Part shown: positions 16,301 through 24,902 of the stretch, one piece after another
Numbering within the stretch: position 1 is the stretch's first letter
Layout of the letters: each line of letters begins with the position of its first letter
DNA from: CAZPZZ01 sp964591245
Lineage (GTDB): Bacteria > Acidobacteriota > Vicinamibacteria > Vicinamibacterales > UBA8438
Reading direction: 5' to 3'
DNA: 28,792 bases
Assembly: GCA_964591245.1 (NCBI GenBank)
Contig: CAZPZZ010000042.1
Span: 1 to 28,792 of the forward strand
Translations under genes and position numbers: made by a program
Notes under the pieces: generated by a model
What the model was told of the DNA's origin: nothing
Database searches by the model: none
Seen by the model: only the letters and a program-made list of their open reading frames with translations

Positions 16301-18274
16301 ATGAATCGAAGGTTGTGTGGCGTGACGGCCCTCTTGTTGGCCGTTCTCTGGTTCGGTAATCCCGCGTGGGCCCAGCATGGCGCGGTGGACGGTGAGTGGC
16401 CGAGCTACGGAGGCGATCTCGGGAGTACGAAGTATTCGCCATTGGCACAGATCGACGCGTCGAACTTCGATGCCCTGCGCCTGGTCTGGCGCTGGGCGTC
16501 CCCGGACGGTGCGCTTGATCTGGAGGCCTTGCGGCAGCGAGATAGTCGCATGGGCATTCGCATGTTTCAAGCGACGCCGGTGATGGTCGGCGGCGTGCTC
16601 TATATCTCGACGGCGTTACACCAGGTCGCCGCGGTCGATGCGGCAACCGGTGAGACCCTCTGGGTGCACGATCCCGAGGTGTACCTTGGCGGACGTCCGA
16701 CCCATTTCTACAACTCGCGTGGTGTGGCCTACTGGACCGATGGTACTGATGCACGCATATTTTTCGGCACCCATGACGCATATTTGATTGCGCTCGATGC
16801 CGTGACAGGAGTCCCGGTGCCTGAGTTTGGGGGCAACGGTCGCGTGGACCTGATGGTCGGTATTCCGCGTGCCGTCCGAGGGGAGACGAATCACAGGGGA
16901 CGGAATCTGATGGGTGTTGCGTCACCACCCATCGTGGCTCATGACATCGTCGTGACGCCTAGCGTTATTTCGGATGGGGCGATCGCCAAGGAAGCGCCTC
17001 CGGGCTGGATCAAGGGGATCGACGCCCGGACCGGTGACACGCGGTGGATGTTTCGTACCGTCCCGCAAGCCGATGATTTTGGTGCCGAGACATGGATGAA
17101 TGAGTCATGGCGCTACTCGGGAAATACGAATGTCTGGGCGATGTTTAGCGTCGACGACGAGCTGGGATATATCTATCTGCCAACCGGTACACCGACGGGT
17201 GATTATTATGGGGGGCACCGGCTAGGGGACAATCTGTTTGCGGAGAGCGTGGTCGCGCTCGATATCGAGACCGGCCAGCGTATGTGGCATTTCCAGGCCG
17301 TGCATCACGGCGTGTGGGACTATGACTTCCCGGCGGCTCCGACACTTGTTGACATTACGGTAGATGAACGTCGGATCAAGGCGATCGCTCAGGTCAGCAA
17401 GCAAGGTTTTACGTATGTCTTCGACCGAACGACCGGGGACCCGGTCTGGCCGATCGAGGAACGGCCTGTGGCAACGGATACGGATCTTGAGGGAGAGGTG
17501 CTGTCGCCAACCCAACCCTTTCCGACGAAACCGCCGCCGTTTGAATATCAGGGGACGAGCATCGACGATCTCGTCGATTTCACGCCTGAGATCCGGGCCC
17601 TGGCCGTGGAGGCGGTGAAGAATTTTAGGTTGGGGCCGTTGTTCTCGCCTCCGATGTTGAGTGTCCAGGGCGGGTTGCAGGGGACAATTCAGCGACCACA
17701 CGTTGGGGGTGGGGCGAGTTGGTCCGGTGCCGCTGTTGATCCGGAGACTGGCATCCTGTATGTCCCGTCGGAAAATCGCTTCTCCGTACTGAAGTACCAC
17801 ACGCCTGATCCAGACGAAGGGGGAAACCTTCGGTACACGTTCACTGGGTTGGCTGCCGGGATTCAACCGCAGATGCCCCAGGGGCTTCCACTGTTGAAAC
17901 CGCCGTACTCGCGGATGACTGCGATAGACCTGAATCGGGGCGAGCATGCATGGATGCGTCCCAACGGGGATGGAAATCGTTATCGTGATCACCCGATGCT
18001 GCGGGATCTGGATCTACCGGCCCTTGGGGGCGAAGGTCACGGTGGGCCGGTGTTGACGAAAACGCTACTGATAAGCGCCTTGACGGCGGGCGGTACCGCG
18101 GACGGACCGCGACTGGTGGCGCGGGACAAGTTGACCGGTGAGATTGTCGGGTCGGTCGATCTGCCCGGCGGCGCGATCGGTACTCCGATGACCTACATGT
18201 ATGAAGGTACCCAATATATCGCCCTGACGGTGGGGGGAGCGGTGCCGGAGATGGTGGCGTTGGCATTACCGTAG
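16301..18274 (+). CDS. Secreted PQQ-dependent dehydrogenase, soluble glucose/quinate dehydrogenase-like
   Basis: This 657-aa quinoprotein has a signal peptide (cleavage near 'NPAWAQHG'). The order of segments matches the catalytic domain of membrane-type PQQ glucose/quinate dehydrogenases: 'EWPSYGGDLGSTKYSPLAQID' at the start, 'FQATPVMVGGVLYIS' at 89-103, 'YYGGHRLGDNLFAESVVALDIETG' with likely catalytic Asp321, 'HFQAVHHGVWDYDFPAAPTLVD', and 'VSKQGFTYVFDRTTG' with Lys367. It lacks the N-terminal membrane helices of the glucose enzyme and has no CxxCH, so it should be a free periplasmic enzyme handing electrons to another carrier. ATG 16301 follows GGAGG. The alpha/beta hydrolase begins 98 bases downstream on the same strand, suggesting joint use. 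The substrate is not determinable from the sequence. Confidence 0.92.
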   Translation: MNRRLCGVTALLLAVLWFGNPAWAQHGAVDGEWPSYGGDLGSTKYSPLAQIDASNFDALRLVWRWASPDGALDLEALRQRDSRMGIRMFQATPVMVGGVLYISTALHQVAAVDAATGETLWVHDPEVYLGGRPTHFYNSRGVAYWTDGTDARIFFGTHDAYLIALDAVTGVPVPEFGGNGRVDLMVGIPRAVRGETNHRGRNLMGVASPPIVAHDIVVTPSVISDGAIAKEAPPGWIKGIDARTGDTRWMFRTVPQADDFGAETWMNESWRYSGNTNVWAMFSVDDELGYIYLPTGTPTGDYYGGHRLGDNLFAESVVALDIETGQRMWHFQAVHHGVWDYDFPAAPTLVDITVDERRIKAIAQVSKQGFTYVFDRTTGDPVWPIEERPVATDTDLEGEVLSPTQPFPTKPPPFEYQGTSIDDLVDFTPEIRALAVEAVKNFRLGPLFSPPMLSVQGGLQGTIQRPHVGGGASWSGAAVDPETGILYVPSENRFSVLKYHTPDPDEGGNLRYTFTGLAAGIQPQMPQGLPLLKPPYSRMTAIDLNRGEHAWMRPNGDGNRYRDHPMLRDLDLPALGGEGHGGPVLTKTLLISALTAGGTADGPRLVARDKLTGEIVGSVDLPGGAIGTPMTYMYEGTQYIALTVGGAVPEMVALALP

Positions 18275-18372
18275 CTGTGGCCGGGGACGGCGCCGGTCAT
18301 GTGGACCGGAGTCTTGCGCATGGATCAGGAAACCACGCCTCCCTCCGGGGGCATCAGAGTGAGGAGTCCAGT

Positions 18373-20484
18373 ATGTGGGGCACGCCGAGACGAGGTCAGA
18401 GGATGGGGTGGGGCGCCGTGGTTCTCGTGGCGGTTCTGTTCTCGCTTGCAATCCCCGTACGGGCAGAGGTGAAAAGGATCGTTATCGATACGGTGAGGTC
18501 ACCTGACTTTGATGGCGCCGTGTACGGGGAGGCGGGGCAGTACGAGACGATCCGGGGATACGCCTATGGGGAGATCGATCCCGCGCATCCGGCTAATGTC
18601 ATCATTCAAGATCTTGCCCTCGCGCCTACAAACGCCCGTGGGAACGTGGAGTACATGGCAACGTTTCAAATTCAGAAACCCGTTGACCTCGAGAAGAGTA
18701 GTCGTTTGCTGTGGCACGAAGTGCCGAACCGGGGGCGGCGCGGCACGATCCGCGTTTTTGACCGAGACCATGGCGATATCTCGCTGTCGAGCGGCTGGCA
18801 GGGTGACGACGCCGGCTATACCGCACACGATTCCACGACGAATGATCATGTCGTGGTGCCTATCGCGATGAACCGCGATGGCTCGCCGATCACTGGTCCC
18901 GTCCTTGGGCGCATCTTCAACCGGAGTGGTCCAGACTCACAGCCGCTCTTGGTCTACCACAACCCCATGCCGTACCGACCGGCGACCCTTGAGACAACGC
19001 AGGCCACGCTGGTCACACATGCTGCAGAAACGAATACGGGGGACGTGAAGGGACGGCACGTGGTGCCGAGTACTGAGTGGGCCTGGGCGCGGTGCAGTGC
19101 GGAGGATCCATTTCCAGGAACGGCTGATCCGACGCAGATTTGTCTCAAGGATGGCTTCGATTCCAGCCTGTTGTACCAGGTGGCCTTCACCGCACGGGAT
19201 CCGTACGTGTTGGGTATTGGTTTTGCGGCGTTCCGGGACGTGGGTGCGTTCTTCAAGTATGCGGACGAGGATGCGTTTGGTACACCCAATCCACTGGCCG
19301 GGGGGGTGTCCCGATCGATCACGCGCGGGTCTTCGCAATCAGGGAACTTCGTCAGGGAGTTTCTCCATCTGGGTTTTAATGCCGGCGAAGATGGGCGCCA
19401 AGTGCACGATGGCGCATATCCGCGGATCGCGGGGCGAAAATTGGTGATGAATGTGCGATTTGCCACCCCGGATCAACACCTGATGAATACGAGTGGGGGA
19501 ATGGAGGGGCCGCAGTGGTATATGAGCGTTCCCGACAAGGTGCGCGAACTGGAGCCTAGTGGACTCCTGGATCGGTGCGAGCAGACCGAGACATGTCCAA
19601 AGATTCTCGAGGTCTTCGGCGCATCGGAGTTTTGGTATCTGCATATGTCTCCGGGGTTGGTCGGGATGGGGGCAGAGGCTGACATTCCACTCCCGCCCAC
19701 TGTGCGCCGCTACTACATTCCCGGTACCCCCCACGGGGGAGGTCGAGGTGGTTTCAGTGTGACGCCGTCACGTGTGCCCACTGGCCCCGGGAATGGGATT
19801 ACCTGGGGGCGTTGTACCTTTGCTGGAAACCCCATGCCCTATCGGGAGACGGAGCAGGCATTGATTTCCCAGTTTCGGCAATGGGTGATGCATGACGTAT
19901 CGATGGTACCGAGTCGGTATCCCAGATTATCGGACGACACGTTGGTTGCGCCGACGAAGCGAGCGATGGGGTTCCCGACGCTGCCGGCGATTGTCGCGAG
20001 TACTGCCCCGGATGCTCCGAATGGGATGGCCAATCCGATCAAGGATTACGATTGGGGAGAAAGACTGGACTATATCGATCAGCGCGGTATCGTCGATCTC
20101 CAGCCACCTCGGGTGCGGGGGGTGTTTCCGGCGATGGTTCCACGTGTCAACGTGGACGGCAATGATCTGGGAGGGACCCCCGTGGTGCTCCATGAGGCGC
20201 CGCTCGGCACGTATCTTGGTTGGAATGTCACTTCTGAGGGCTTCTTTCAGGGACGAACGTGTAGCTTTGCCGGTGGCATGGTGCCGTTTGCGAAGACAAA
20301 GGCGGAGCGAGAGTTGTCGGGTGATCCCCGCTTATCGCTTGAAGAGCGCTACGGCGATCACGAGGGGTATGTTGCCGCAGTGGAAGCGGCAGTGACGCGC
20401 GTGACTCGGGAGAGGTTTTTGTTGCCCGCAGACGGCGCACGCCTGGTTGAGGAGGCTCGCGCCAGTAATGTCTTGCGCGATTGA
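18373..20484 (+). CDS. Secreted alpha/beta hydrolase domain protein (PF20091-like)
   Basis: This exported protein has 703 aa. ATG 18373 follows GAGGAG and gives a signal peptide with an arginine-rich start and cleavage near 'IPVRAEV'. An upstream in-frame start at 18277 would bury the signal. The body matches the large alpha/beta hydrolase domain family: 'LLWHEVPNRGRRGTI' in the N-terminal part, a nucleophile-elbow-like 'GSSQSGNFVREFLHLGFN' at 319-336, 'HMSPGLVGM', 'RRYYIPGTPHGGG' with a candidate catalytic His, and 'SRYPRLSDDTLV'. Members are uncharacterised putative esterases or lactonases. Its place directly after the PQQ dehydrogenase suggests that it could open a lactone or ester made by that enzyme, which is inference. 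Confidence 0.88.
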   Translation: MWGTPRRGQRMGWGAVVLVAVLFSLAIPVRAEVKRIVIDTVRSPDFDGAVYGEAGQYETIRGYAYGEIDPAHPANVIIQDLALAPTNARGNVEYMATFQIQKPVDLEKSSRLLWHEVPNRGRRGTIRVFDRDHGDISLSSGWQGDDAGYTAHDSTTNDHVVVPIAMNRDGSPITGPVLGRIFNRSGPDSQPLLVYHNPMPYRPATLETTQATLVTHAAETNTGDVKGRHVVPSTEWAWARCSAEDPFPGTADPTQICLKDGFDSSLLYQVAFTARDPYVLGIGFAAFRDVGAFFKYADEDAFGTPNPLAGGVSRSITRGSSQSGNFVREFLHLGFNAGEDGRQVHDGAYPRIAGRKLVMNVRFATPDQHLMNTSGGMEGPQWYMSVPDKVRELEPSGLLDRCEQTETCPKILEVFGASEFWYLHMSPGLVGMGAEADIPLPPTVRRYYIPGTPHGGGRGGFSVTPSRVPTGPGNGITWGRCTFAGNPMPYRETEQALISQFRQWVMHDVSMVPSRYPRLSDDTLVAPTKRAMGFPTLPAIVASTAPDAPNGMANPIKDYDWGERLDYIDQRGIVDLQPPRVRGVFPAMVPRVNVDGNDLGGTPVVLHEAPLGTYLGWNVTSEGFFQGRTCSFAGGMVPFAKTKAERELSGDPRLSLEERYGDHEGYVAAVEAAVTRVTRERFLLPADGARLVEEARASNVLRD

Positions 20485-20536
20485 CCGGGTGCGAGCGTGA
20501 GTCGGTGCTCGTCAAGCCTCGGGCGCGGGCGGGACA

Positions 20537-20788
20537 TCAGTGACTCTGACGTGTGGCCAGACTCGTTTCCAGCGCGGCGATTTCGTGCGCAACGTCGCCA
20601 GGGGGGGGGAACGACCGACCGGCGCGTCGGTACCAGTAGCGCGCGTTGGTCCGGTCGCCTTCGAGCCAATGTACGAGTCCATGGATCCAACAGCCGTGAG
20701 CCGAATCGTCTGCCTGGGCAATGACGTGGGCTTCCTGCCAGTTACCCGATCCGAGTAGTTGGAGGGCCTTTTCAAGTGGAGGGGTCAC
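20537..20788 (-). CDS. Small conserved-looking hypothetical protein
   Basis: This 83-aa protein starts with GTG 20788, with GGAG about 11 bases upstream. The sequence is helical and tetratricopeptide-like, with 'ALQLLGSGNWQEAHVIAQ', 'WIHGLVHWLEGDRTNARYWYRRAGR' and 'AHEIAALETSL'. I recognise a common bacterial small-protein pattern here (a helix pair with 'WLHALLHRxEGDxxNAxYWYRRAG') that has no known function. There is no signal peptide. It lies 70 bases downstream of the DUF1311 gene on the same strand and converges on the alpha/beta hydrolase. Confidence 0.7.
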   Translation of the reverse strand: MTPPLEKALQLLGSGNWQEAHVIAQADDSAHGCWIHGLVHWLEGDRTNARYWYRRAGRSFPPPGDVAHEIAALETSLATRQSH

Positions 20789-20858
20789 GCCGCTGATCGC
20801 TCCTTACGCGTGAAGAGCGCCCGTGTGGTAGCAAAGTGCACAAATACCGGGTCCGGTC

Positions 20859-21371
20859 TCAGAACTGCGCGAAGACCGTCAGGAGTAGGGCCCGCCTGGC
20901 GGTCTCGCGTGCAAGGCATGCAGAGATCATCGGAATGGCCATTGAGCCGCGGATCTTGTCGTAATAGAAATTGCATGTCGTGTCACGGTAAGAGATCCAG
21001 GCAAGCTGCATTTCCCGTAGCTTGGCTTTCTGATCGTCGTCGAGGGTGGCACGCAGCGCCCGGAAATTCTCGTTGAGGAGATCATCCCAGATTCGCAATT
21101 CACTCCGGTAGCAGTTGGCCGATCCGAGATTTGACCAGCCTTCGCGCCGCTGGGTACACGGTTGGGCGACGAGGTTGAACAGGCATGTGCGTTCTCGTTC
21201 ACGCGCACTCAATGACTCGTTCGCGGCGCAGGCTCGAATGGCCGCACGTGCCTCCGCATGCGGTTCGGGGGGCTGAGCCCATCCGATGGCGCTGCCGACG
21301 ACGATGAAGAGCCCGGCCAGGAGGACTCGCACAGGTATGCGTTGCCGCGTTGGCGGGACTCGTGCGCTCAT
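20859..21371 (-). CDS. DUF1311/LprI-family exported protein
   Basis: This 170-aa exported protein has a signal peptide (hydrophobic 'VLLAGLFIVVGSAIGWAQ'). The C-terminal ~110 residues match DUF1311 (LprI): 'NCYRSELRIWDDLLNENFRALRATLDDDQKAKLREMQLAWISYRDTTC' followed by 'SACLARETARRALLL'. The family's WD-LN, R-x2-Q-x2-W-x2-YRD-x2-C and final C pattern are all visible, so disulfides are likely. Some relatives inhibit lysozyme; here the function is inferred only at family level. The start ATG 21371 has no ribosome-binding site. A perfect TATAAT lies only 8 bases upstream, which would give an almost leaderless transcript. Confidence 0.88.
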   Translation of the reverse strand: MSARVPPTRQRIPVRVLLAGLFIVVGSAIGWAQPPEPHAEARAAIRACAANESLSARERERTCLFNLVAQPCTQRREGWSNLGSANCYRSELRIWDDLLNENFRALRATLDDDQKAKLREMQLAWISYRDTTCNFYYDKIRGSMAIPMISACLARETARRALLLTVFAQF

Positions 21372-21379
21372 GGCGGGCC

Positions 21380-21385
21380 ATTATA
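21380..21385 (-). promoter_or_regulatory. Candidate -10 box (TATAAT) for the DUF1311 gene
   Basis: On the minus strand this reads TATAAT, ending 8 bases before ATG 21371. Transcription would begin about 2 bases before the start codon, consistent with the missing ribosome-binding site. No clear -35 box is visible. Confidence 0.35.
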
Positions 21386-21564
21386 CTTTCACCCAAGCGA
21401 CCGTGTGTTTGGCGTGTGCGGCGCGATGAACACGATCCTCTGGTGCTTGGGTTCGAAGCTGGTTGCTCGACATGGAGTACGCTAGCCCCGGCCAGACGGC
21501 CAGGTGTTCTGACGCCCCGAGATAGTTGGTTTACGAATGAGCCAAGTGGTGAAGGATTGAGTCG

Positions 21565-23031
21565 ATGTCTGCTGAGGATGAGAACGATGTCGTGCGCTCG
21601 CCGGAGGAAGAGGATTTCGCCCGATTGCTGGAGCAATCTGATGAACCACGGGCGTTTCACGCAGGTGAAACCGTTGCCGGTACCATCGTCGCACTGGGAA
21701 AGGACGTCGCTTTCATCGACGTTGGGGGAAAGGGTGAGGCCACGATCGATCTGGTCGAACTCGCAGATGAGGACGGCAATGTTGCGGCCACCGTCGGGGA
21801 TCCGCTGCAGGCGGTCGTGGTGTCCACCGCCGGTGGTGTGAAACTGTCCTACAAGCTCGCCCGTGGTGCCGCATCGAGGCAGGCCCTGGACGATGCGTTT
21901 CAGGCTGGACTGCCGGTGGAAGGACGCGTGGAATCAGCGATAAAAGGTGGTTTCACGGTAAGCGTTGGTGGGGAGCGCGGGTTCTGTCCGATCTCCCAGA
22001 TCGATACGGCCTATACCTCTGATCCCGAGGTACACGAAGGCCAGGTCTACACGTTCAGGATCACGGAACTCGACGGCGAACGCGGTCGGAATCTGGTGCT
22101 GTCTCGTCGCGCGTTGTTGGAAGAGGAAGAACGCGAACGCGCCGACGAGATTCGCGGCACCATCGTGCCGGGTGTTGACCTTCCGGGCCGGGTCGTATCC
22201 GTGCAATCGTATGGAGCGTTCGTGGATCTCGGAGGAGGCATCCAGGGGTTGTTGCACGTATCGGAGATGGGCTGGTCGCGAGTGTCCACGCCGGCCGAGG
22301 TGGTGCAACCGGGTGATGAAGTGACCGTGCGGGTTCTCCGAGTGGATGAAGACGGAGAGAAGATTTCCCTGGGGATCAAACAACTGCAGCCCGATCCGTG
22401 GTCCACCGTGGCGGACACCTATATGGCCGGGCAGGTCCAGATTGGGCCGGTGACCAGGCTGGCTGATTTCGGCGCATTTATCGAGCTTGCGCCAGGAATC
22501 GATGCGCTTGCGCATGTTTCGACATTTCCTCCTACTGGTCGGCGCGAGGGGTGGAAAGATGCGGTAAAGGTGGGGGATGTGGTGGGCGTCGAGATCTTGA
22601 CTGTCGACGCCGAGCGAAGACGAATCGGTGTTGCGGTGGTGGATCCGGAGGCGGCGGCAGGCGAGCGGGCGATTCGGCCGGATCTCGTGTCCGGTGCTCG
22701 TGTTACGGGGAAGGTCGAGCGCCACGAATCGTATGGCGTCTTCGTGTTCTTGGCGCCTGGTCGTACGGGTCTGTTGCCCGTCGAAGAAACGGGACTGGAG
22801 CGGGGGAGTGATCTCCGGAAGGCCTTTCCAGCCGGGAGCGACCTGGAGGTCATGGTTCTCGAGGTTGACGGAGAGAACGGGCGGATCCGTCTGAGTCGGC
22901 GGGCTGTGTTTGATGCCGAGGAACGGGGAGATGCCAACGCGTACCATGAGCGGCAGGAAAAGACCCAGGGCGACAGTTTTGGCGCTCTGGGAGATAAGCT
23001 CCGCGCTGCGCTGGAGTCGCGAAAGCCCTAA
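21565..23031 (+). CDS. Five-domain S1 RNA-binding protein (ribosomal protein S1-like)
   Basis: This 488-aa cytoplasmic protein is built almost entirely of S1/OB-fold repeats, at about 33-98, 115-184, 203-272, 287-358 and 377-446. Domains 3 to 5 show the classic pattern best, for example 'GRVVSVQSYGAFVDLGGGIQGLLHVSEM' and 'GKVERHESYGVFVFLAPGRTGLLPVEE', each ending in 'I.L..' strands. The N terminus is acidic. True S1 has four to six domains, so this may be the cell's S1 or a paralogue that binds mRNA. The window cannot decide. ATG 21565 follows AAGGA with somewhat long spacing. It stands alone between the divergent DUF1311 gene and the ThuA-like gene. Confidence 0.9.
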   Translation: MSAEDENDVVRSPEEEDFARLLEQSDEPRAFHAGETVAGTIVALGKDVAFIDVGGKGEATIDLVELADEDGNVAATVGDPLQAVVVSTAGGVKLSYKLARGAASRQALDDAFQAGLPVEGRVESAIKGGFTVSVGGERGFCPISQIDTAYTSDPEVHEGQVYTFRITELDGERGRNLVLSRRALLEEEERERADEIRGTIVPGVDLPGRVVSVQSYGAFVDLGGGIQGLLHVSEMGWSRVSTPAEVVQPGDEVTVRVLRVDEDGEKISLGIKQLQPDPWSTVADTYMAGQVQIGPVTRLADFGAFIELAPGIDALAHVSTFPPTGRREGWKDAVKVGDVVGVEILTVDAERRRIGVAVVDPEAAAGERAIRPDLVSGARVTGKVERHESYGVFVFLAPGRTGLLPVEETGLERGSDLRKAFPAGSDLEVMVLEVDGENGRIRLSRRAVFDAEERGDANAYHERQEKTQGDSFGALGDKLRAALESRKP

Positions 23032-23040
23032 TGGCCCTTC

Positions 23041-23069
23041 GGGTCTGTGCGGTCGCGTGACGCAGACCC
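23041..23069 (+). terminator. Hairpin after the S1-domain gene
   Basis: GGGTCT plus GCG on the left can pair with CGCAGACCC on the right (23061-23069), forming a 6+3 bp stem with a two-base bulge and a nine-base loop. It starts 10 bases after the stop. A T run is missing, so it may be a processing or stability element instead of a strong terminator. Confidence 0.4.
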
Positions 23070-23104
23070 AGCGTGTATGTCGGAGGTCAGGGAGGAAGAG
23101 AACG

Positions 23105-24040
23105 ATGTGGCGAATTGTAGGCTGTCTACTCACCGTCTGCGCGCTGGTGTTGAATACTCAGGCCTCCGGCGCAACGCAGCCTGACAAGCTCCGTGCCATG
23201 GTGTTGACCGGACAGAATAACCATGGCTGGGAGGTGTTGAGCGCGTACTACGTGGAGATTCTTCGGGAGACCGGGTTGTTCGAGGTTGATTTGGTGATCA
23301 GCCCCTCACAGGGCAGCGACATGAGTCAGTTCGCTCCCGACTTCGACGCGTACGACGTGGTCGTGCTGGAGTACAACGGCGATCGATGGCCACGGACCGT
23401 CGAGGCCCGCTTTGAACGGTACATGCGACGCGGTGGCGGGATGGTGTATGGCCATGCAGTGAATCACACCTTCAAGGACTGGCCAGCATTTAACGAAATG
23501 ATGGGAATCGGGGGCTGGGGTGGTCGGGATGAAAGTGCCGGGCCCTTCGTTAAATACCGCGATGGGCGGTTGACGCTCGATCATGGCCCGGGTCACGCCG
23601 GCGAGTGTGTCGATGCGCATGCCTACGAGGTGGTGACCCGTGCGCCGGAGCATCCGATCATGCGCGGTTTGCCGCCGGTGTGGTTGCACGGAACCGATGA
23701 GCTGTATAGCAATCAACGCGGCCCGGCCAAGAATATGACGATTCTCGCGACGGCCTGGTCTGATCCGGAGCGGGAGGCGCATTGGGGCGAACGGACGCAC
23801 GGAACCGGCGAACATGAACCGATGGTCCATACCGTCCACTATGGAGAGGGCCGCGTGTTCGGTACCGCAATGGGGCATGTTGACGGGAATGCGCCCCCTG
23901 GATCTGGGCCCTGGCCCGCGATGGAGTGCCGTGGTTTCACGACACTGATCCAGCGCGCGGCCGAATGGGCCGCGACCGGACAGGTCACGCAGTCAATTCC
24001 CGAGACCTTCCCCTCGGCGACCGCGGTGAGTCTCCGGTAG
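23105..24040 (+). CDS. Secreted ThuA-like protein
   Basis: This 311-aa protein starts at ATG 23105, after GGAGG nine bases upstream. It has a signal peptide ending near 'TQASGATQ'. The mature part fits the ThuA-like (class I glutamine amidotransferase-like) fold: 'RAMVLTGQNNHGWEVLSAYYVEIL' at the start, 'YDVVVLEYNGDRWP', 'FERYMRRGGGMVYGHAVNHTF' and late 'GEGRVFGTAMGHVDGN'. ThuA proteins are linked to sugar (trehalose, sucrose) metabolism, but most secreted members in environmental bacteria are uncharacterised. A longer in-frame start near 22910 would overlap the S1 gene and lack the signal peptide, so I reject it. Confidence 0.9.
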   Translation: MWRIVGCLLTVCALVLNTQASGATQPDKLRAMVLTGQNNHGWEVLSAYYVEILRETGLFEVDLVISPSQGSDMSQFAPDFDAYDVVVLEYNGDRWPRTVEARFERYMRRGGGMVYGHAVNHTFKDWPAFNEMMGIGGWGGRDESAGPFVKYRDGRLTLDHGPGHAGECVDAHAYEVVTRAPEHPIMRGLPPVWLHGTDELYSNQRGPAKNMTILATAWSDPEREAHWGERTHGTGEHEPMVHTVHYGEGRVFGTAMGHVDGNAPPGSGPWPAMECRGFTTLIQRAAEWAATGQVTQSIPETFPSATAVSLR

Positions 24041-24214
24041 GAGGCGAGAGGGGGTAGCGCCCTGAGGATGGGGTGAATCTGTAGGGGAGGGCACCTTCGC
24101 GACCTTGGGCGCGTGCTGGCGTCCAGGGCGGCTCGGCTGTGGCGGCGACGGGGGCGGATGGGGGCCGGCGCAGACGTGTGACACTGCGGGAATAGTTTGA
24201 AGAGGAGGTTACAC

Positions 24215-24787
24215 ATGAACCGCGTACGACGAGATTTGGTGACGGCGACCGGCGGTGGCGTCGCGTTGCTAGCGACGTTGGGATTAACGCGAGGCGCAGC
24301 CGGGCAAGAGGCTGATAGCGCCCAGATCGACGTGGCGTTTCTGGAGGAGTTGCGAGCGTGTGTCGACAAGATGGCGATCAAGGAGCTCTTTGGTCGGTAC
24401 GCCCTGGCCATCGATACGGGTGACGCGGAAGGCTGGGCAGCCGTCTTCACAGAACATGGGCAGTATGAACTCTTTGGCAATACGACGAAGGGCCGCCCGG
24501 CGATTCGGGATGCGATCGCTGGTCGCCCTTCAGGTGATGAGCGTCCGCACTCGCAGCATCGGATGGCCAATCACGTCATAGAGATTGACGGCGACACAGC
24601 GCATTCGGTGTGCGAGTTCTGTGTAATTGCCGAGCGCCAGGGACGTATCGACACCATCGTGGCGGGTTTCTACGAGGACGACCTGGAGCGCGTCGAGGGG
24701 CAATGGCTGATCGCCCGCCGACAGATTCAAATAAAGACAGATCGCGCGATACTGTCTGGGCCGGTTGATACCGAGGGCAGCCGGTAA
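24215..24787 (+). CDS. Exported NTF2/SnoaL-like protein
   Basis: This 190-aa protein starts at ATG 24215, with GAGGAGG seven bases upstream. The N terminus 'MNRVRRDLVTATGGGVALLATLGL' looks like a twin-arginine or Sec signal. After that, 'KMAIKELFGRYALAIDTGDAEGWAAVFTEHGQYELFG' and 'RMANHVIEIDGDTAHSVCEFCVI', then 'YEDDLERVEGQWLIARRQIQI', fit the SnoaL-like cone fold (NTF2 superfamily). This group includes isomerases, dehydratases and ring-hydroxylating dioxygenase small subunits. The specific reaction is unknown. It lies 174 bases after the ThuA-like gene on the same strand and converges on the CapA-like gene. Confidence 0.87.
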   Translation: MNRVRRDLVTATGGGVALLATLGLTRGAAGQEADSAQIDVAFLEELRACVDKMAIKELFGRYALAIDTGDAEGWAAVFTEHGQYELFGNTTKGRPAIRDAIAGRPSGDERPHSQHRMANHVIEIDGDTAHSVCEFCVIAERQGRIDTIVAGFYEDDLERVEGQWLIARRQIQIKTDRAILSGPVDTEGSR

Positions 24788-24902
24788 CCTGGAACCAGAT
24801 CGGCATCTGTTGTAGTGCCGGGTGACCTGCGGGTGTGGGTCGTGCACGAGGCTCTTGACGTTCGTGGGTGACGTGTGGCGATGTACCGGAAGGCGTTGAG
24901 AT

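Noticed and set aside
21934..23133. 399-codon minus-strand open frame opposite the S1 gene
   Set aside because: The plus strand carries five clear S1 domains; the antisense product has no family resemblance.
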